From contig JALJCO010007128.1 in the NCBI GenBank assembly GCA_023101725.1, positions 1-64,000 of the forward strand: a stretch of DNA of 64,000 bases, read 5' to 3'. Positions within the stretch are counted from its first letter, which is position 1. Each line of letters starts with the position of its first letter. Both the position numbers and the translations under genes were made by a program. The notes below the pieces were generated by a model, which searched no databases, was not told the origin of the DNA, and worked only from the letters and a program-made list of their open reading frames with translations. The DNA comes from Atherinomorus stipes (lineage: Eukaryota > Chordata > Actinopteri > Atheriniformes > Atherinidae). Below, piece by piece: positions 31,459 through 43,480 of this stretch.

Positions 31459-34400
31459 ATGTCAACTCGTGGGAACGAGTTCTTAGTATGTGGGAAGGAG
31501 TTCTTTATGCGTGGGAAGGAGTTCTTAGTATGTGGGAAGGAGTTCTTAATGTGTGGGAAGGAGTTCTTTATGCGTGGGAACCAGTTCTTTATGCATGGGA
31601 AGGAGTTCTTAGTATGTGGGAAGGAGTTCTTTATGTGTAGGAAGGAGTTCTTAATGCGTGGGAAGGAGTTCTTTATGCGTGGGAAGGAGTTCTTAACGCG
31701 TGGGAAGGAGTTCTTAATGCGTGGGAAGGAGTTCTTTATGCGTGGGAAGGAGTTCTTTATGCGTGGGAAGGAGTTCTTTACGCGTGGGAAGGAGTTCTTT
31801 ATGTGTGGGAAGGAGTTCTTAACGCGTGGGAAGGAGTTCTTAACGCGTGGGAAGGAGTTCTTAATGCGTGGGAAGGAGTTCTTTATGCGTGGGAAGGAGT
31901 TCTTAATGCGTGGGAAGGAGTTCTTTATGCGTGGGAAGGAGTTCTTTATGCGTGGGAAGGAGTTCTTAATGCGTGGGAAGGAGTTCTTTATGCGTGGGAA
32001 GGAGTTCTTAATGCGTGGGAAGGAGTTCTTAATGCGTGGGAAGGAGTTCTTTATGCGTGGGAAGGAGTTCTTAACGCGTGGGAAGGAGTTCTTAACGCGT
32101 GGGAAGGAGTTCTTAATGCGTGGGAAGGAGTTCTTTATGCGTGGGAAGGAGTTCTTTATGCGTGGGAAGGAGTTCTTTATGCGTGGGAAGGAGTTCTTTA
32201 TGCGTGGGAAGGAGTTCTTAATGCGTGGGAAGGAGTTCTTAATGCGTGGGAAGGAGTTCTTAATGCGTGGGAAGGAGTTCTTTACGCGTGGGAAGGAGTT
32301 CTTTATGCGTGGGAAGGAGTTCTTAATGCGTGGGAAGGAGTTCTTTATGCGTGGGAAGGAGTTCTTTATGCCTGGGAAGGAGTTCTTAATGCGTGGGAAG
32401 GAGTTCTTAATGCGTGGGAACCAGTTCTTTATGCGTGGGAAGGAGTTCTTTATGCGTGGGAAGGAGTTCTTAATGCGTGGGAAGGAGTTCTTTTGGTGGG
32501 AAGGAGTTCTTTATGTGTGGGAAGGAGTTCTTATGCGTGGGAAGGAGTTCTTAATGTGAGGGAAGGAGTTCTTAATGCGTGGGAAGGAGTTCTTTATGTG
32601 TGGGAAGGAGTTCTTAATGCGTGGGAAGGAGTTCTTTATGCGTGGGAAGGAGTTCTTTATGCGTGGGAAGGAGTTTTTTATGCGTGGGAACTAGTTCTTA
32701 ATGCGAGGGAACGAGTTCTTAATGCGTGGGAAGGAGTTTTATGTGTGGGAACTAGTTCTTAATGCGTGGGAACGAGTTCTTAATGCGTGGGAAGGAGTTC
32801 TTTATGCGTGGGAACTAGTTCTTAATGCGTGGGAAGGAGTTCTTTATGCGTGGGAAGGAGTTCTTTATGCGTGGGAAGGAGTTCTTTATGCGTGGGAAGG
32901 AGTTCTTAATGCGTGGGAAGGAGTTCTTTGTGCCTGGGAAGGAGTTCTTAATGCGTGGGAAGGAGTTCTTTATGCGTGGGAAGGAGTTCTTTATGCGTGG
33001 GAAGGAGTTCTTAATGCGTGGGAAGGAGTTCTTAACGCGTGGGAAGGAGTTCTTTATGCATGGGAAGGAGTTCTTTATGCGTGGGAAGGAGTTCTTAATG
33101 CGTGGGAACCAGTTCTTTAGGCGTGGGAAGGAGTTCTTTATGCGTGGGAAGTAGTTCTTAATGCGTGGGAAGGAGTTCTTAATGCGTGGGAACGAGTTCT
33201 TTATGCGTGGGAAGGAGTTCTTTATGCGTGGGAAGGAGTTCTTAACGCGTGGGAAGGAGTTCTTTATGCATGGGAAGGAGTTCTTTATGCGTGGGAAGGA
33301 GTTCTTTATGCATGGGAACTAGTTCTTAATGCGAGGGAACGAGTTCTTAATGCGTGGGAACGAGTTCTTAATGTGTGGGAACTAGTTCTTAATGCGTGGG
33401 AAGGAGTTCTTTATGCGTGAACGAGTTCTTTATGCGTGGGAAGGAGTTTTTATGCGTGGGAACTAGTTCTTAATGCGAGGGAACGAGTTCTTAATGCGTG
33501 GGAAGGAGTTTTTTATGTGTGGGAACTAGTTCTTAAATGCGTGGGAACGAGTTCTTTATGCGTGGGAACTAGTTCTTAATGCGACGGAACGAGTTCTTAA
33601 TGCGTGGGAACGAGTTCTTTATGCGTGGGAACTAGTTCTTAATGTGAGGGAACGAGTTCTTAATGCGTGGGAACGAGTTCTTTATGCGTGGGAACTAGTT
33701 CGTAATGCGAGGGAACGAGTTCTTAATGCGTGGGAAGGAGTTCTTAATGCGTGGGAAGGAGTTCTTAATGCGTGGGAAGGACTTCTTAATGCGTGGGAAG
33801 GAGTTCTTTATGCATGGGAACTAGTTCTTTATGCGTGGGAAGGAGTTCTTTATGCGTGGGAACAAATTCTTTATGCGTGGGAAGGAGTTCTTTATGCGTG
33901 GGAACAAATTCTTTATGCGTGGGAAGGAGTTCTTTATGCGTGGGAAGGAGTTCTTTATGCGTGGGAACCAGTTCTTTATGCATGGGAAGGAGTTCTTAGT
34001 ATGTGGGAAGGAGTTCTTTATGCCTGGGAACAAATTCTTTATGCGTGGGAAGGAGTTCTTTATGCGTGGGAACAAATTCTTTATGCGTGGGAAGGAGTTC
34101 TTTATGCCTGGGAACAAATTCTTTATGCGTGGGAAGGAGTTCTTTATGCCTGGGAACAAATTCTTTATGCGTGGGAAGGAGTTCTTTATGCGTGGGAACA
34201 AATTCTTTATGCGTGGGAAGGAGTTCTTTATGCGTGGGAACCAGTTCTTTATGCATGGGAAGGAGTTCTTAGTATGTGGGAAGGAGTTCTTTATGTGTAG
34301 GAAGGAGTTCTTAATGCGTGGGAAGGAGTTCTTTGTGCCTGGGAAGGAGTTCTTAATGCGTGGGAAGGAGTTCTTAATGCGTGGGAAGGAGTTCTTAATG

Positions 34401-36741
34401 CGTGGGAAGGAGTTCTTTATGCCTGGGAAGGAGTTCTTTATGCGTGGGAAGGAGTTCTTTATGTGTAGGAAGGAGTTCTTAATGCGTGGGAAGGAGTTCT
34501 TTATGTGTAGGAAGGAGTTCTTAATGCGTGGGAAGGAGTTCTTTGTGCCTGGGAAGGAGTTCTTAATGCCTGGGAAGGAGTTCTTAATGCGTGGGAAGGA
34601 GTTCTTAATGCGTGGGAAGGAGTTATTAATATGTGGGAAGGAGTTCTTTATGCGTGGGAACAAATTTTTTATGCTTGGGAACCAGTTCTTTATGCGTGGG
34701 AAGGAGTTCTTTATGCGTGGGAACAAATTCTTTATGCTTGGGAACCAGTTCTTTATGCGTGGGAAGGAGTCCTTAATATGTGGGAGGGAGTTCTTTATGC
34801 GTGGGAAGGAGTTCTTTATGCGTGGGAGCAAATTCTTTATGCGTGGGAACCAGTTCTTTATGTGTGGGAAGGAGTTCTTAATGCGTGGGAACAAATTCTT
34901 TATGCGTGGGAACTAGTTCTTAATGCGTGGGAAGGAGTTCTTTATGCATGGGAAGGAGTTCTTAATGCGTGGGAAGGAGTTCTTAATGCGTGGGAAGGAG
35001 TTCTTTATGCGTGGGAAGGAGTTCTTTGTGCCTGGGAAGGAGTTCTTAATGCGTGGGAAGGAGTTCTTAATGCGTGGGAACCAGTTCTTTATGCGTGGGA
35101 AGGAGTTCTTTATGCGTGGGAAGGAGTTCTTAATGCGTGGGAAGGAGTTCTTTATGCATGGGAAGGAGTTCTTTATGTGTGGGAAGGAGTTCTTTATGCG
35201 TGGGAACTAGTTCTTAATGTGAGGGAACGAGTTCTTAATGCGTGGGAACGAGTTCTTTATGTGTGCGAACTAGTTCTTAATGCGTGGGAAGGAGTTCTTT
35301 ATGCGTGGGAACGAGTTCTTTATGCGTGGGAAGGAGTTTTTTATGCGTGGGAACTAGTTCTTAATGCGAGGGAACGAGTTCTTAATGCGTGGGAAGGAGT
35401 TTTTTATGTGTGGGAACTAGTTCTTAATGCGAGGGAACGAGTTCTTAATGCGTGGGAACGAGTTCTTTATGCGTGGGAACTAGTTCTTAATGCGTGGGAA
35501 GGAGTTCTTTATGCATGGGAAGGAGTTCTTAATGCGTGGGAAGGAGTTCTTAATGCGTGGGAAGGAGTTCTTTATGCGTGGGAAGGAGTTCTTATTATGC
35601 ATGGGAAGGAGTTCTTTATGCGTGGGAAGGAGTTCTTAATGCGTGGGAAGGAGTTCTTTATGCGTGGGAAGGAGTTCTTTATGCATGGGAAGGGAGTTCT
35701 TTATGCGTGGGAGTTCTTAATGCGTGGGAACCAGTTCTTTAGGCGTGGGAAGGAGTTCTTTATGCGTGGGAAGGAGTTCTTAATGCGTGGGAAGGAGTTC
35801 TTAATGCGTGGGAACCAGTTCTTTATGCGTGGGAAGGAGTTCTTTATGCGTGGGAAGGAGTTCTTAATGCGTGGGAAGGAGTTCTTTATGCATGGGAAGG
35901 AGTTCTTTATGTGTGGGAAGGAGTTCTTTATGCGTGGGAACTAGTTCTTAATGCGAGGGAACGAGTTCTTAATGCGTGGGAACGAGTTCTTTATGTGTGC
36001 GAACTAGTTCTTAATGCGTGGGAAGGAGTTCTTTATGCGTGGGAACGAGTTCTTTATGCGTGGGAAGGAGTTTTTTATGCGTGGGAACTAGTTCTTAATG
36101 CGAGGGAACGAGTTCTTAATGCGTGGGAAGGAGTTTTTTATGTGTGGGAACTAGTTCTTAATGCGTGGGAACGAGTTCTTTATGCGTGGGAACTAGTTCT
36201 TAATGCGACGGAACGAGTTCTTAATGCGTGGGAACGAGTTCTTTATGCGTGGGAACTAGTTCTTAATGTGAGGGAACGAGTTCTTAATGCGTGGGAACGA
36301 GTTCTTTATGCGTGGGAACTAGTTCGTAATGCGAGGGAACGAGTTCTTAATGCGTGGGAAGGAGTTCTTAATGCGTGGGAAGGAGTTCTTAATGCGTGGG
36401 AAGGACTTCTTAATGCGTGGGAAGGAGTTCTTTATGCATGGGAACTAGTTCTTAATGCGAGGGAACAAGTTCTTAATGCGTGGGAACGAGTTCTGTATGC
36501 GTGGGAACTAGTTCTTAATGCGTGGGAAGGAGTTCTTTATGCGTGGGAACGAGTTCTTAATGCGTGGGAAGGAGTTCTTTATGCATGGGAAGGAGTTCTT
36601 TATGCGTGGGAAGGAGTTCTTAATGCATGGGAACTAGTTCTTAATGCGTGGGAAGGAGTTCTTAATGCGTGGGAAGGAGTTCTTTATGCGTGGGAACGAG
36701 TTCTTAATGCGAGGGAAGGAGTTCTTTATGCATGGGAAGGA
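31459..36741. repeat. Minisatellite, 21 bp unit, about 250 copies
   Basis: The unit is GTGGGAAGGAGTTCTTTATG plus C. Frequent variants are TTAATG, GAACGAG, GAACCAG, GAACAAA and GAACTAG; the last forms the palindrome GAACTAGTTC. Unit length 21 keeps frames open in phases such as MRGKEFF, NAWEGVL and, on the - strand, RIKNSFP, giving frames up to 437 codons with no coding evidence. Block duplications are visible: the rare GTGTGCGAAC units at 35261 and 35995 (734 apart), and GCGACGGAAC at 33581 and 36205 (2624 apart). Confidence 0.96.
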
Positions 36742-36879
36742 GATAGTCTGAGTCGTAGAAGTAGAGAATATAGACTTGATTTCATTTCATTTCAACCTTG
36801 GAATGAACTCTAACGATGTCCTGCCATCTCTTGCAATCAAACACAGGGAGTTTATGAGTTTATGAGTTTATGAGACTCT

Positions 36880-37020
36880 TAATTCAATCGCGTCGGGATT
36901 GAGACGTAATCAGTATGCGGACATTATTGCCTTCATCCAGAAGAAGCTGCAAGGACCCGGGAGACTGCATGTTCATAGGAGGATGTGCGGCAGGCGTGGA
37001 GGAAGTGTCACATTGCAGAG
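36880..37020 (+). pseudogene. Fragment resembling an integrase-domain DNA transposon protein
   Basis: One frame reads GLRRNQYADIIAFIQKKLQG followed by PGRLHVHRRM. This resembles the segment just before the catalytic core in integrase-type transposon proteins common in fish. Nothing upstream or downstream continues the protein; the frame then runs into low-complexity GGGGGTGGGG. I infer a short dead fragment. The assignment rests on one motif block and may be wrong. Confidence 0.35.
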
Positions 37021-38535
37021 GGGGTGGGGGCTTGTAGTGGGCCCTTTTCGGCTATTCACCATTTCATTAAACAACTTACATACCTGATCTGGATCTGCTG
37101 CAGGTTCATTTGGTCGCTACCAAAACCGACTGAATGAACGGCTTCAGTTCAAATATGAAAAAAATTCTCCCACTTTGATCCATAAAAAATATTAAATACA
37201 ATCATAGATGAACTTCGAGATTCAGAAAACCGGGCTAGGAAGTGCGTAAGCAACTTCTCCCGCAAAAAATCTAGCTTAAGAATGTGCGTAATTTCCAAAG
37301 GAGATCTCAGTCATTTCTCAGATGATTCTCAGGACGTCTGCATTAAGTCTCAAATGAGACGATTTCTCCTGGTGAATTTTAGGAGAAGCGAAAGAGACGT
37401 TCGTGAGAACGATGTGAAACCTGAATGAGGCTGAGGTGACATCTGCTTTCTGTCTCCTGAGATGCTTTGAGAAGTGAAATTTTCCTCTGGGTGGGGATGG
37501 AGCCCCGTGCAGGCTCTCATATGTCCTGTACTCTCAAACATTTAAACCCCCCTTCATATCAAATTATTATCATAGATTGAATTTACAGGATTCAAACCAG
37601 CAGCGTTATTTATGCTGCACAGTTGAGCTGAAACTATGAGAACCTTTCAGATAAATAAAAAGGTCTAAGCAAACTTAAATGTTAAATCAACATTTCATCA
37701 AGTTTTCTCACCATCATCTTCCTCTACCCAATGATGATCATCATCATCATCAGTGTGATATATTTACCACATTAACACACAGATTGTGATGAAGGTGCTG
37801 CAGTCAGACTGATCTAAGCATATTCATACTGAGGACACTCGTGCGTAATGCTGCACGGTGCAGCTTGAGGACATACAGATGGGAGAATTAGAAGGAAACG
37901 CGTTTTCAGGGATCACCAGGTTTTCCTGGCCCAGTGATGACGATGATGATGATGATGATGATGATGATGACGGCTAATAAACAGATTTACTACTAAAAAC
38001 TGGACCCAGATCGACCGCCCCGCTGAAACCGTGCCCACCCCGACGCATCAGCAGCTGCTGACCACAGCGCGCTGCGTCGTGGAGCCATCGGCCTCACCAA
38101 AGACCGGCTGAGGTGTTTAGATGCGGGGGGGGGGGTTGCTGCACCACACCACATCTGCGTTCTGCACACAGTCGCTCTGACACGGCGTTTCCTCCACAGC
38201 GACTTCTGGAACAGACCTCTGATACATCATTAACCGCCACAACCTGCTGCATCAGCAGAATCTAGTTTATCTGTGATTCCTGTGACGCCCAAATAAAATG
38301 TTGTTATGAGGCTCCAACTCACCAACACGCACCCCCACTTCAGTCTCCGCGAAATTACGTTTTATTCTCTTTTCGTTCGCCAGGATTCAGCTTAAAACGC
38401 CTCAGATCACCTCATTTATATGCAGAAACATCCATGAGGAGCTTTGCATTGACCATTTATGGTAGAATGTGGGCGTGTAGGGGGCGGAGCCAAATTCACC
38501 TGCGCAAACTTCCAGGAAGAGTGTGATTATAAAGG
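37021..38535. other. Spacer with transposon-like sequence and a (GAT)n run
   Basis: No gene is recognised. A (GAT)n tract lies at about 37935-37970 and a smaller (ATC)n at 37740-37755. Stretches such as 37290-37400 look repetitive, with many TCTC and GAGAC words, but I cannot name a family. Confidence 0.4.
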
Positions 38536-38670
38536 GGAAACTGCTGGAATCTGAGCGTACACACGGTTTTATAAATCTGAATATTTTTTGCCGTACGCAA
38601 ACTTTTGGTTTTGGGCGTACGTACACTTTTAGTAAAGATCCTACGCACGGTTTTTATAAATGAGACCCCT
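38536..38670. mobile_element. Right terminus of a DNA transposon (Harbinger-like by memory)
   Basis: Internal repeats of ACGGTTTTATAAAT at about 38563 and 38648, with CGTACGCAAAC and GGGCGTACGTACAC between, ending TTTATAAATGAGACCCCT. This terminus is widespread in fish genomes. I associate it with a Harbinger-type non-autonomous element, but the matching left end is not clear in the window. Confidence 0.45.
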
Positions 38671-39278
38671 GATAATTAGTAAAACAGAGTAAATGGACGT
38701 CAGACACGGCGCAGAATGGAACAGCTGATCAGTTCGTAGCATAACGATGGCAAACAGATGGGAAATGGAGAGATTGTAGATTAGATGAGTTCTGCAGCAC
38801 AATCTGCACTATTTCAGCAGCACAGACAGGCCCATGGCCTTATGGGGGTGCCAGGGTGTGTCGGTGCCACACAGAGGCAGCTGCACGCCCACAACTAAGT
38901 GACCCCTCCCAGCAAGCACCGCAAGAATGCTAACTGCTGCTAAAAGCTAGGAAACAGACACCTGGACGACCGTTTTTAGAGTGTTGGAATCACGAAGCTG
39001 CCGCCTGTCCGATGCGTTTTGCCAGCTGAACATTGCGCGTGCCGAGCCGAGCGGGCATTCGTCAGTTCCTGTCCATCATTGTTGGACTCGTTTCCCAACA
39101 TGAACCGTTTACTGCGTATCCTGGTTCACCGCCTGATCCAGCTGCTGGGTGGAGTCTGTTTCCAGGTGTAAACGGGGTTAAATCCACCAGCACAGAGAGA
39201 CACGACACCATCTCGCTGCTCATCTGTGAAAAAGAGCTGGCGGACAAAGCGGACTCTGATGGTAAAATAATAAATGCG
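38671..39278. other. Spacer, no gene recognised
   Basis: The 158-codon frame beginning at 39033 covers part of this stretch and the next element, but shows no domain, no conserved motif and no splice context, so I do not call it a gene. Confidence 0.4.
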
Positions 39279-39951
39279 TTAAAGGAACAGTCCACCCACA
39301 TAATGATGCAACCTTATCTTCCACCCCCCCTCATGGTGAGCAAGACTCTGCAGCACTTTTTTAATATCTCAAATGCAGCCGGTGATCAGGAAGGCTTCTC
39401 GTTTCCCCCCAACTTTCATATAATGGAGTTCACCGGGGTCCGAGCCAAAAAGGTCCTTAAAGTCCACAAAAACGTGTCAATATTCCTCCATACTGCTCGT
39501 CCAATGTAGTCCACGTGTCCTGAGTGGGTAGCGTCCAGAATTTACTGGAAACCATCATTTAGGAGATTTTTAGAGACTAAAACCAGATTTTTAGAGACTA
39601 AAAAAAAAAAAAAAGGTAGTAGGCTGGTAGGAAACTAGTTCCTTATTATGTAATGCAAAATTTGTCATGGGAGGCTAGTTTTACTTGTTTAACACACGAC
39701 TTCACTAGTTTAACGCGGCATTTACACAGATAGACTTGCTGATTTGCCTCAGATCCTCTGTGGAGTGGATAAGATTGGTTTTAATGACAGGCTAGCAGAT
39801 TCCTATTGACTTCCACTAGCATTAGCATCAGCGACCCATTGGAACTAGAATAACGGGATGAAATATGCTGAAACCGTCTTCAGTGATCAGTAGTATTCTG
39901 GCTCACTTGTAAATGAGGCCCTGTGTCAAAAATTCTGAACTTCCCCTTTAA
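39279..39951. mobile_element. Candidate non-autonomous DNA element with imperfect terminal inverted repeats
   Basis: The left end is TTAAAGGAACAGTCCA. The right end, reverse-complemented, is TTAAAGGGGAAGTTCA, so 12 of 16 positions match. The TTAAAGG-type ends and the phrase TTCCCCTTTAA are typical of fish DNA transposons. An A15 run is at about 39600-39614. No flanking duplication was identified beyond the TTAA-like ends. Confidence 0.45.
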
Positions 39952-40389
39952 GTCAGATTGATTAAAATGAGTTTGGGGAAATCAGTGATGGTGAGGGAGC
40001 AGGTTTCCCACAATGCAGCTCACTTCTTTTAACAATAAATTCGAGATAATTCACAAATCAAGGATTCATGAATAATGTTCGTGTGACTGCTCCTGAATAT
40101 AACAGCTACGATCCAGCAGCGACACTGACGTCCGAGTCTGACAGTTTTACATAAAACCACCCACAGGAAGTTTTTTCTACGTAGTAACAACAATTTTGGG
40201 TTAATCAACTACTTTAAGTAAAAGAACTTTAAATCATCATGTTGGTGAAATAATAAAAAGTTTGTGTGAAGCATCTCATCTAATTACATCAAGTTTCCTC
40301 CACAACCTCGTTCACCAACAGCTGAATCAGATTTCGACAAACTTAAAGCATTTTAATTTATTCTAAATAATCACTCCTGCTGGGAAGTT
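39952..40389. other. Spacer, no gene recognised
   Basis: AT-rich sequence with no repeat or coding signal that I can support. Confidence 0.45.
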
Positions 40390-41100
40390 CGGCTCTTCTC
40401 AGAGAGCCGGCTCTTCTGATTCACCATGAAGCATCGGTTCTCAGAGCCGGCTCTTCTGATTCACCATGAAGCATCGGTTCTCAGAGAGCCGGTTCTTCTG
40501 ATTCACCATGAAGCATCGGTTCTCAGAGCCGGCTCTTCTGATTCACCATGAAGCATCGGTTCTCAGAGAGTCGGCTCTTCTGATTCACCATGAAGCATCA
40601 GTTCTCAGAGAGTCGGCTCTTCTGATTCACCATGAAGCATCAGTTCTCAGAGAGCCGGCTCTTCTGATTCACCATGAAGTATCGGTTCTCAGAGAGCCGG
40701 TTCTTCTGATTCACCATGAAGCATCGGTTCTCAGAGAGCCGGCTCTTCTGATTCACCATGAAGCATCGGTTCTCAGAGAGCCGGCTCTTCTGATTCACCA
40801 TGAAGCATCGGTTCTCAGAGTCGGCTCTTCTGATTCACCATGAAGCATCGGTTCTCAGAGAGTCGGCTCTTCTGATTCACCATGAAGCATCGGTTCTCAG
40901 AGAGTCGGCTCTTCTGATTCACCATGAAGCATCGGTTCTCAGAGAGTCGGCTCTTCTGATTCACCATGAAGCATCGGTTCTCAGAGAGCCGGTTCTTCTG
41001 ATTCACCATGAAGTATCGGTTCTCAGAGAGCCGGCTCTTCTGATTCACCATGAAGCATCGGTTCTCAGAGAGCCGGCTCTTCTGATTGCACCATGAAGCA
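40390..41100. repeat. Minisatellite, 42 bp unit, about 17 copies
   Basis: Units follow TCTGATTCACCATGAAGCAT, CGGTTCTCAG and AGAGCCGGCTCT. Intact units contain the perfect 12-bp palindrome AGAGCCGGCTCT; variants AGAGTCGGCTCT and AGAGCCGGTTCT break it by one base. Unit length 42 keeps frames open on both strands (40508-40843, 40800-41096, 40815-41141), which I treat as artefacts. Confidence 0.95.
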
Positions 41101-41215
41101 TCGGTTCTCAGAAAATGACTGTCTGATTCTCCATGAAGCATCGGTTCTCAGAAAATGACTGACTGGCTCTTCTGATTCACCGGAAGAAATGATGACTGCA
41201 TCGGTTTCAGAATAA
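41101..41215. repeat. Hybrid zone between the 42-bp and 39-bp arrays
   Basis: Units here mix both neighbours: GAAGCATCGGTTCTCAG from the 42-bp array leads into AAAATGACTG, the core of the 39-bp array. The word then recurs with TCTGATTCACC before the regular 39-bp array starts. Confidence 0.75.
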
Positions 41216-43083
41216 GTGGTACAGAAAATGAGCTGCTCGTTGCAGAATAAGCGGTACAGAAAATGACTGACTGACTCGTTGCAGAATAAGCGGTACAGAA
41301 AATGACTGACTGACTCGTTGCAGAATAAGCGGTTCAGAAAATGACTGACTGACTCGTTGCAGAATAAGCGGTACAGAAAATGACTGACTGACTCGTTGCA
41401 GAATAAGTGGTACAGAAAATGACTGACTGACTCGTTGCAGAATAAGCGGTTCAGAAAATGACTGACTGACTCGTTGCAGAATAAGCGGTTCAGAAAATGA
41501 CTGACTGACTCGTTGCAGAATAAGCGGTACAGAAAATGACTGACTGACTCGTTGCAGAATAAGCGGTTCAGAAAATGACTGACTGACTCGTTGCAGAATA
41601 AGCGGTACAGAAAATGACTGACTGACTCGTTGCAGAATAAGCGGTACAGAAAATGACTGACTGACTCGTTGCAGAATAAGCGGTTCAGAAAATGACTGAC
41701 TGAGTCGTTGCAGAATAAGCGGTGCAGAAAATGACTGACTGACTCGTTGCAGAATAAGCGGTACAGAAAATGACTGACTGACTCGTTACAGAATAAGCGG
41801 TACAGAAAATGACTGACTGACTCGTTGCAGAATAAGCGGTACAGAAAATGACTGACTGACTCGTTGCAGAATAAGTGGTACAGAAAATGACTGACTGACT
41901 CGTTGCAGAATAAGCGGTACAGAAAATGACTGACTGACTCGTTGCAGAATAAGCGGTACAGAAAATGACTGACTGACTCGTTGCAGAATAAGCGGTTCAG
42001 AAAATGACTGACTGACTCGTTGCAGAATAAGCGGTACAGAAAATGACTGACTGACTCGTTGCAGAATAAGCGGTTCAGAAAATGACTGACAACTCGTTGC
42101 AGAATAAGCGGTACAGAAAATGACTGACTGACTCGTTGCAGAATAAGTGGTACAGAAAATGACTGACTGACTCGTTGCAGAATAAGCGGTACAGAAAATG
42201 ACTGACTGACTGACTCGTTGCAGAATAAGCGGTACAGAAAATGACTGACTGACTCGTTGCAGAATAAGCGGTACAGAAAATGACTGACTGACTCGTTGCA
42301 GAATAAGTGGTACAGAAAATGACTGACTGACTCATTGCAGAATAAGTGGTACAGAAAATTAATGACTGACTCGTTGCAGAATAAGCGGTACAGAAAATGA
42401 CTGACTGACTCGTTGCAGAATAAGCGGTACAGAAAATGACTGACTGACTCGTTGCAGAATAAGCGGTACAGAAAATGACTGACTGACTCGTTGCAGAATA
42501 AGCGGTACAGAAAATGACTGACTGACTCGTTGCAGAATAAGCGGTACAGAAAATGACTGACTGACTCGTTGCAGAATAAGCGGTACAGAAAATGACTGAC
42601 TGACTCGTTGCAGAATAAGCGGTGCAGAAAATGACTGACTGACTCGTTGCAGAATAAGCGGTTCAGTAAATGACTGACTGACTCGTTGCAGAATAAGCGG
42701 TGCAGAAAATGACTGACTGACTCGTTGCAGAATAAGCGGTTCAGTAAATGACTGACTGACTCGTTGCAGAATAAGCGGTGCAGAAAATGACTGACTGACT
42801 CGTTGCAGAATAAGCGGTACAGAAAATGACTGACTGACTCGTTGCAGAATAAGCGGTACAGAAAATGACTGACTGAGTCGTTGCAGAATAAGCGGTACAG
42901 AAAATGACTGACTGACTCGTTGCAGAATAAGCGGTTCAGAAAATGACTGACTGACTCGTTGCAGAATAAGCGGTACAGAAAATGACTGACTGACTCGTTG
43001 CAGAATAAGCGGTTCAGTAAATGACTGACTGACTCGTTGCAGAATAAGCGGTACAGAAAATGACTGACTGAGTCGTTGCAGAA
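41216..43083. repeat. Minisatellite, 39 bp unit, about 48 copies
   Basis: Units follow GCAGAATAAGCGGTACAGAA then AATGACTGACTGACTCGTT. Variation is mainly at GTACAG, GTTCAG or GTGCAG and in GACT copy number (for example four copies near 42200). A - strand frame (42075-42335) is an artefact. Confidence 0.95.
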
Positions 43084-43269
43084 TCTCCCACTTTCATCCT
43101 CTCAGGAGTAAAACAGTCTCCAGGATGAACCTGAGATGATCTGCAGCTCCGATCTTGTTCCAGGATTTAAACTCTCTTCTTCCTCCTGAATCTTGTTGAC
43201 GAAAATGTGTTTGATAATGTAGCTTTCATTTTATTTTCCAGCCCCCCCGGAGGAGGTTTTTGTTTCCAG

Positions 43270-43480
43270 AGATGACGTAACTGCTTCGCTGGTGTAGGGC
43301 TGGACGCTGCTGGGAGGAGCGAACCGGCGCGCGCGCCTCAGTCAGAGCCAAACCTCCAGTTTACATGTTCCAACATTCAGCAGGTGACGCAAACTTCGTG
43401 AGGAATCATCGCTGCGCTGTTTCTGTCGCACCAGGAGCCGAAGCTTCCCTACAGGAGCACGCGCACCTGCGCAGGTGAGT
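43270..43480 (+). promoter_or_regulatory. CpG-rich candidate promoter and non-coding first exon
   Basis: The sequence turns CpG-rich between the arrays: GGCGCGCGCGCC-like sequence at about 43327-43338, many other CG steps to about 43600, and a CRE-like TGACGTAA at about 43274. A consensus splice donor CAG before GTGAGT sits at 43475. I infer a possible promoter with a 5' UTR exon ending at 43474 for a gene whose coding exons are beyond the window or unrecognised. No coding sequence supports it. Confidence 0.35.

Noticed and set aside
31459..36813. Frames of up to 437 codons with MRGKEFF or NAWEGVL heptads
   Set aside because: The 21-bp unit is a multiple of three and open in several frames on both strands, and the frames switch wherever a unit has an indel.
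39033..39509. 158-codon + frame as a gene
   Set aside because: No domain or motif is recognisable, and its second half overlaps a candidate DNA transposon edge at 39279.
28006..43083. CRISPR-like repeat arrays
   Set aside because: Units are contiguous with no unique spacers, the host is eukaryotic, and no cas genes are present.
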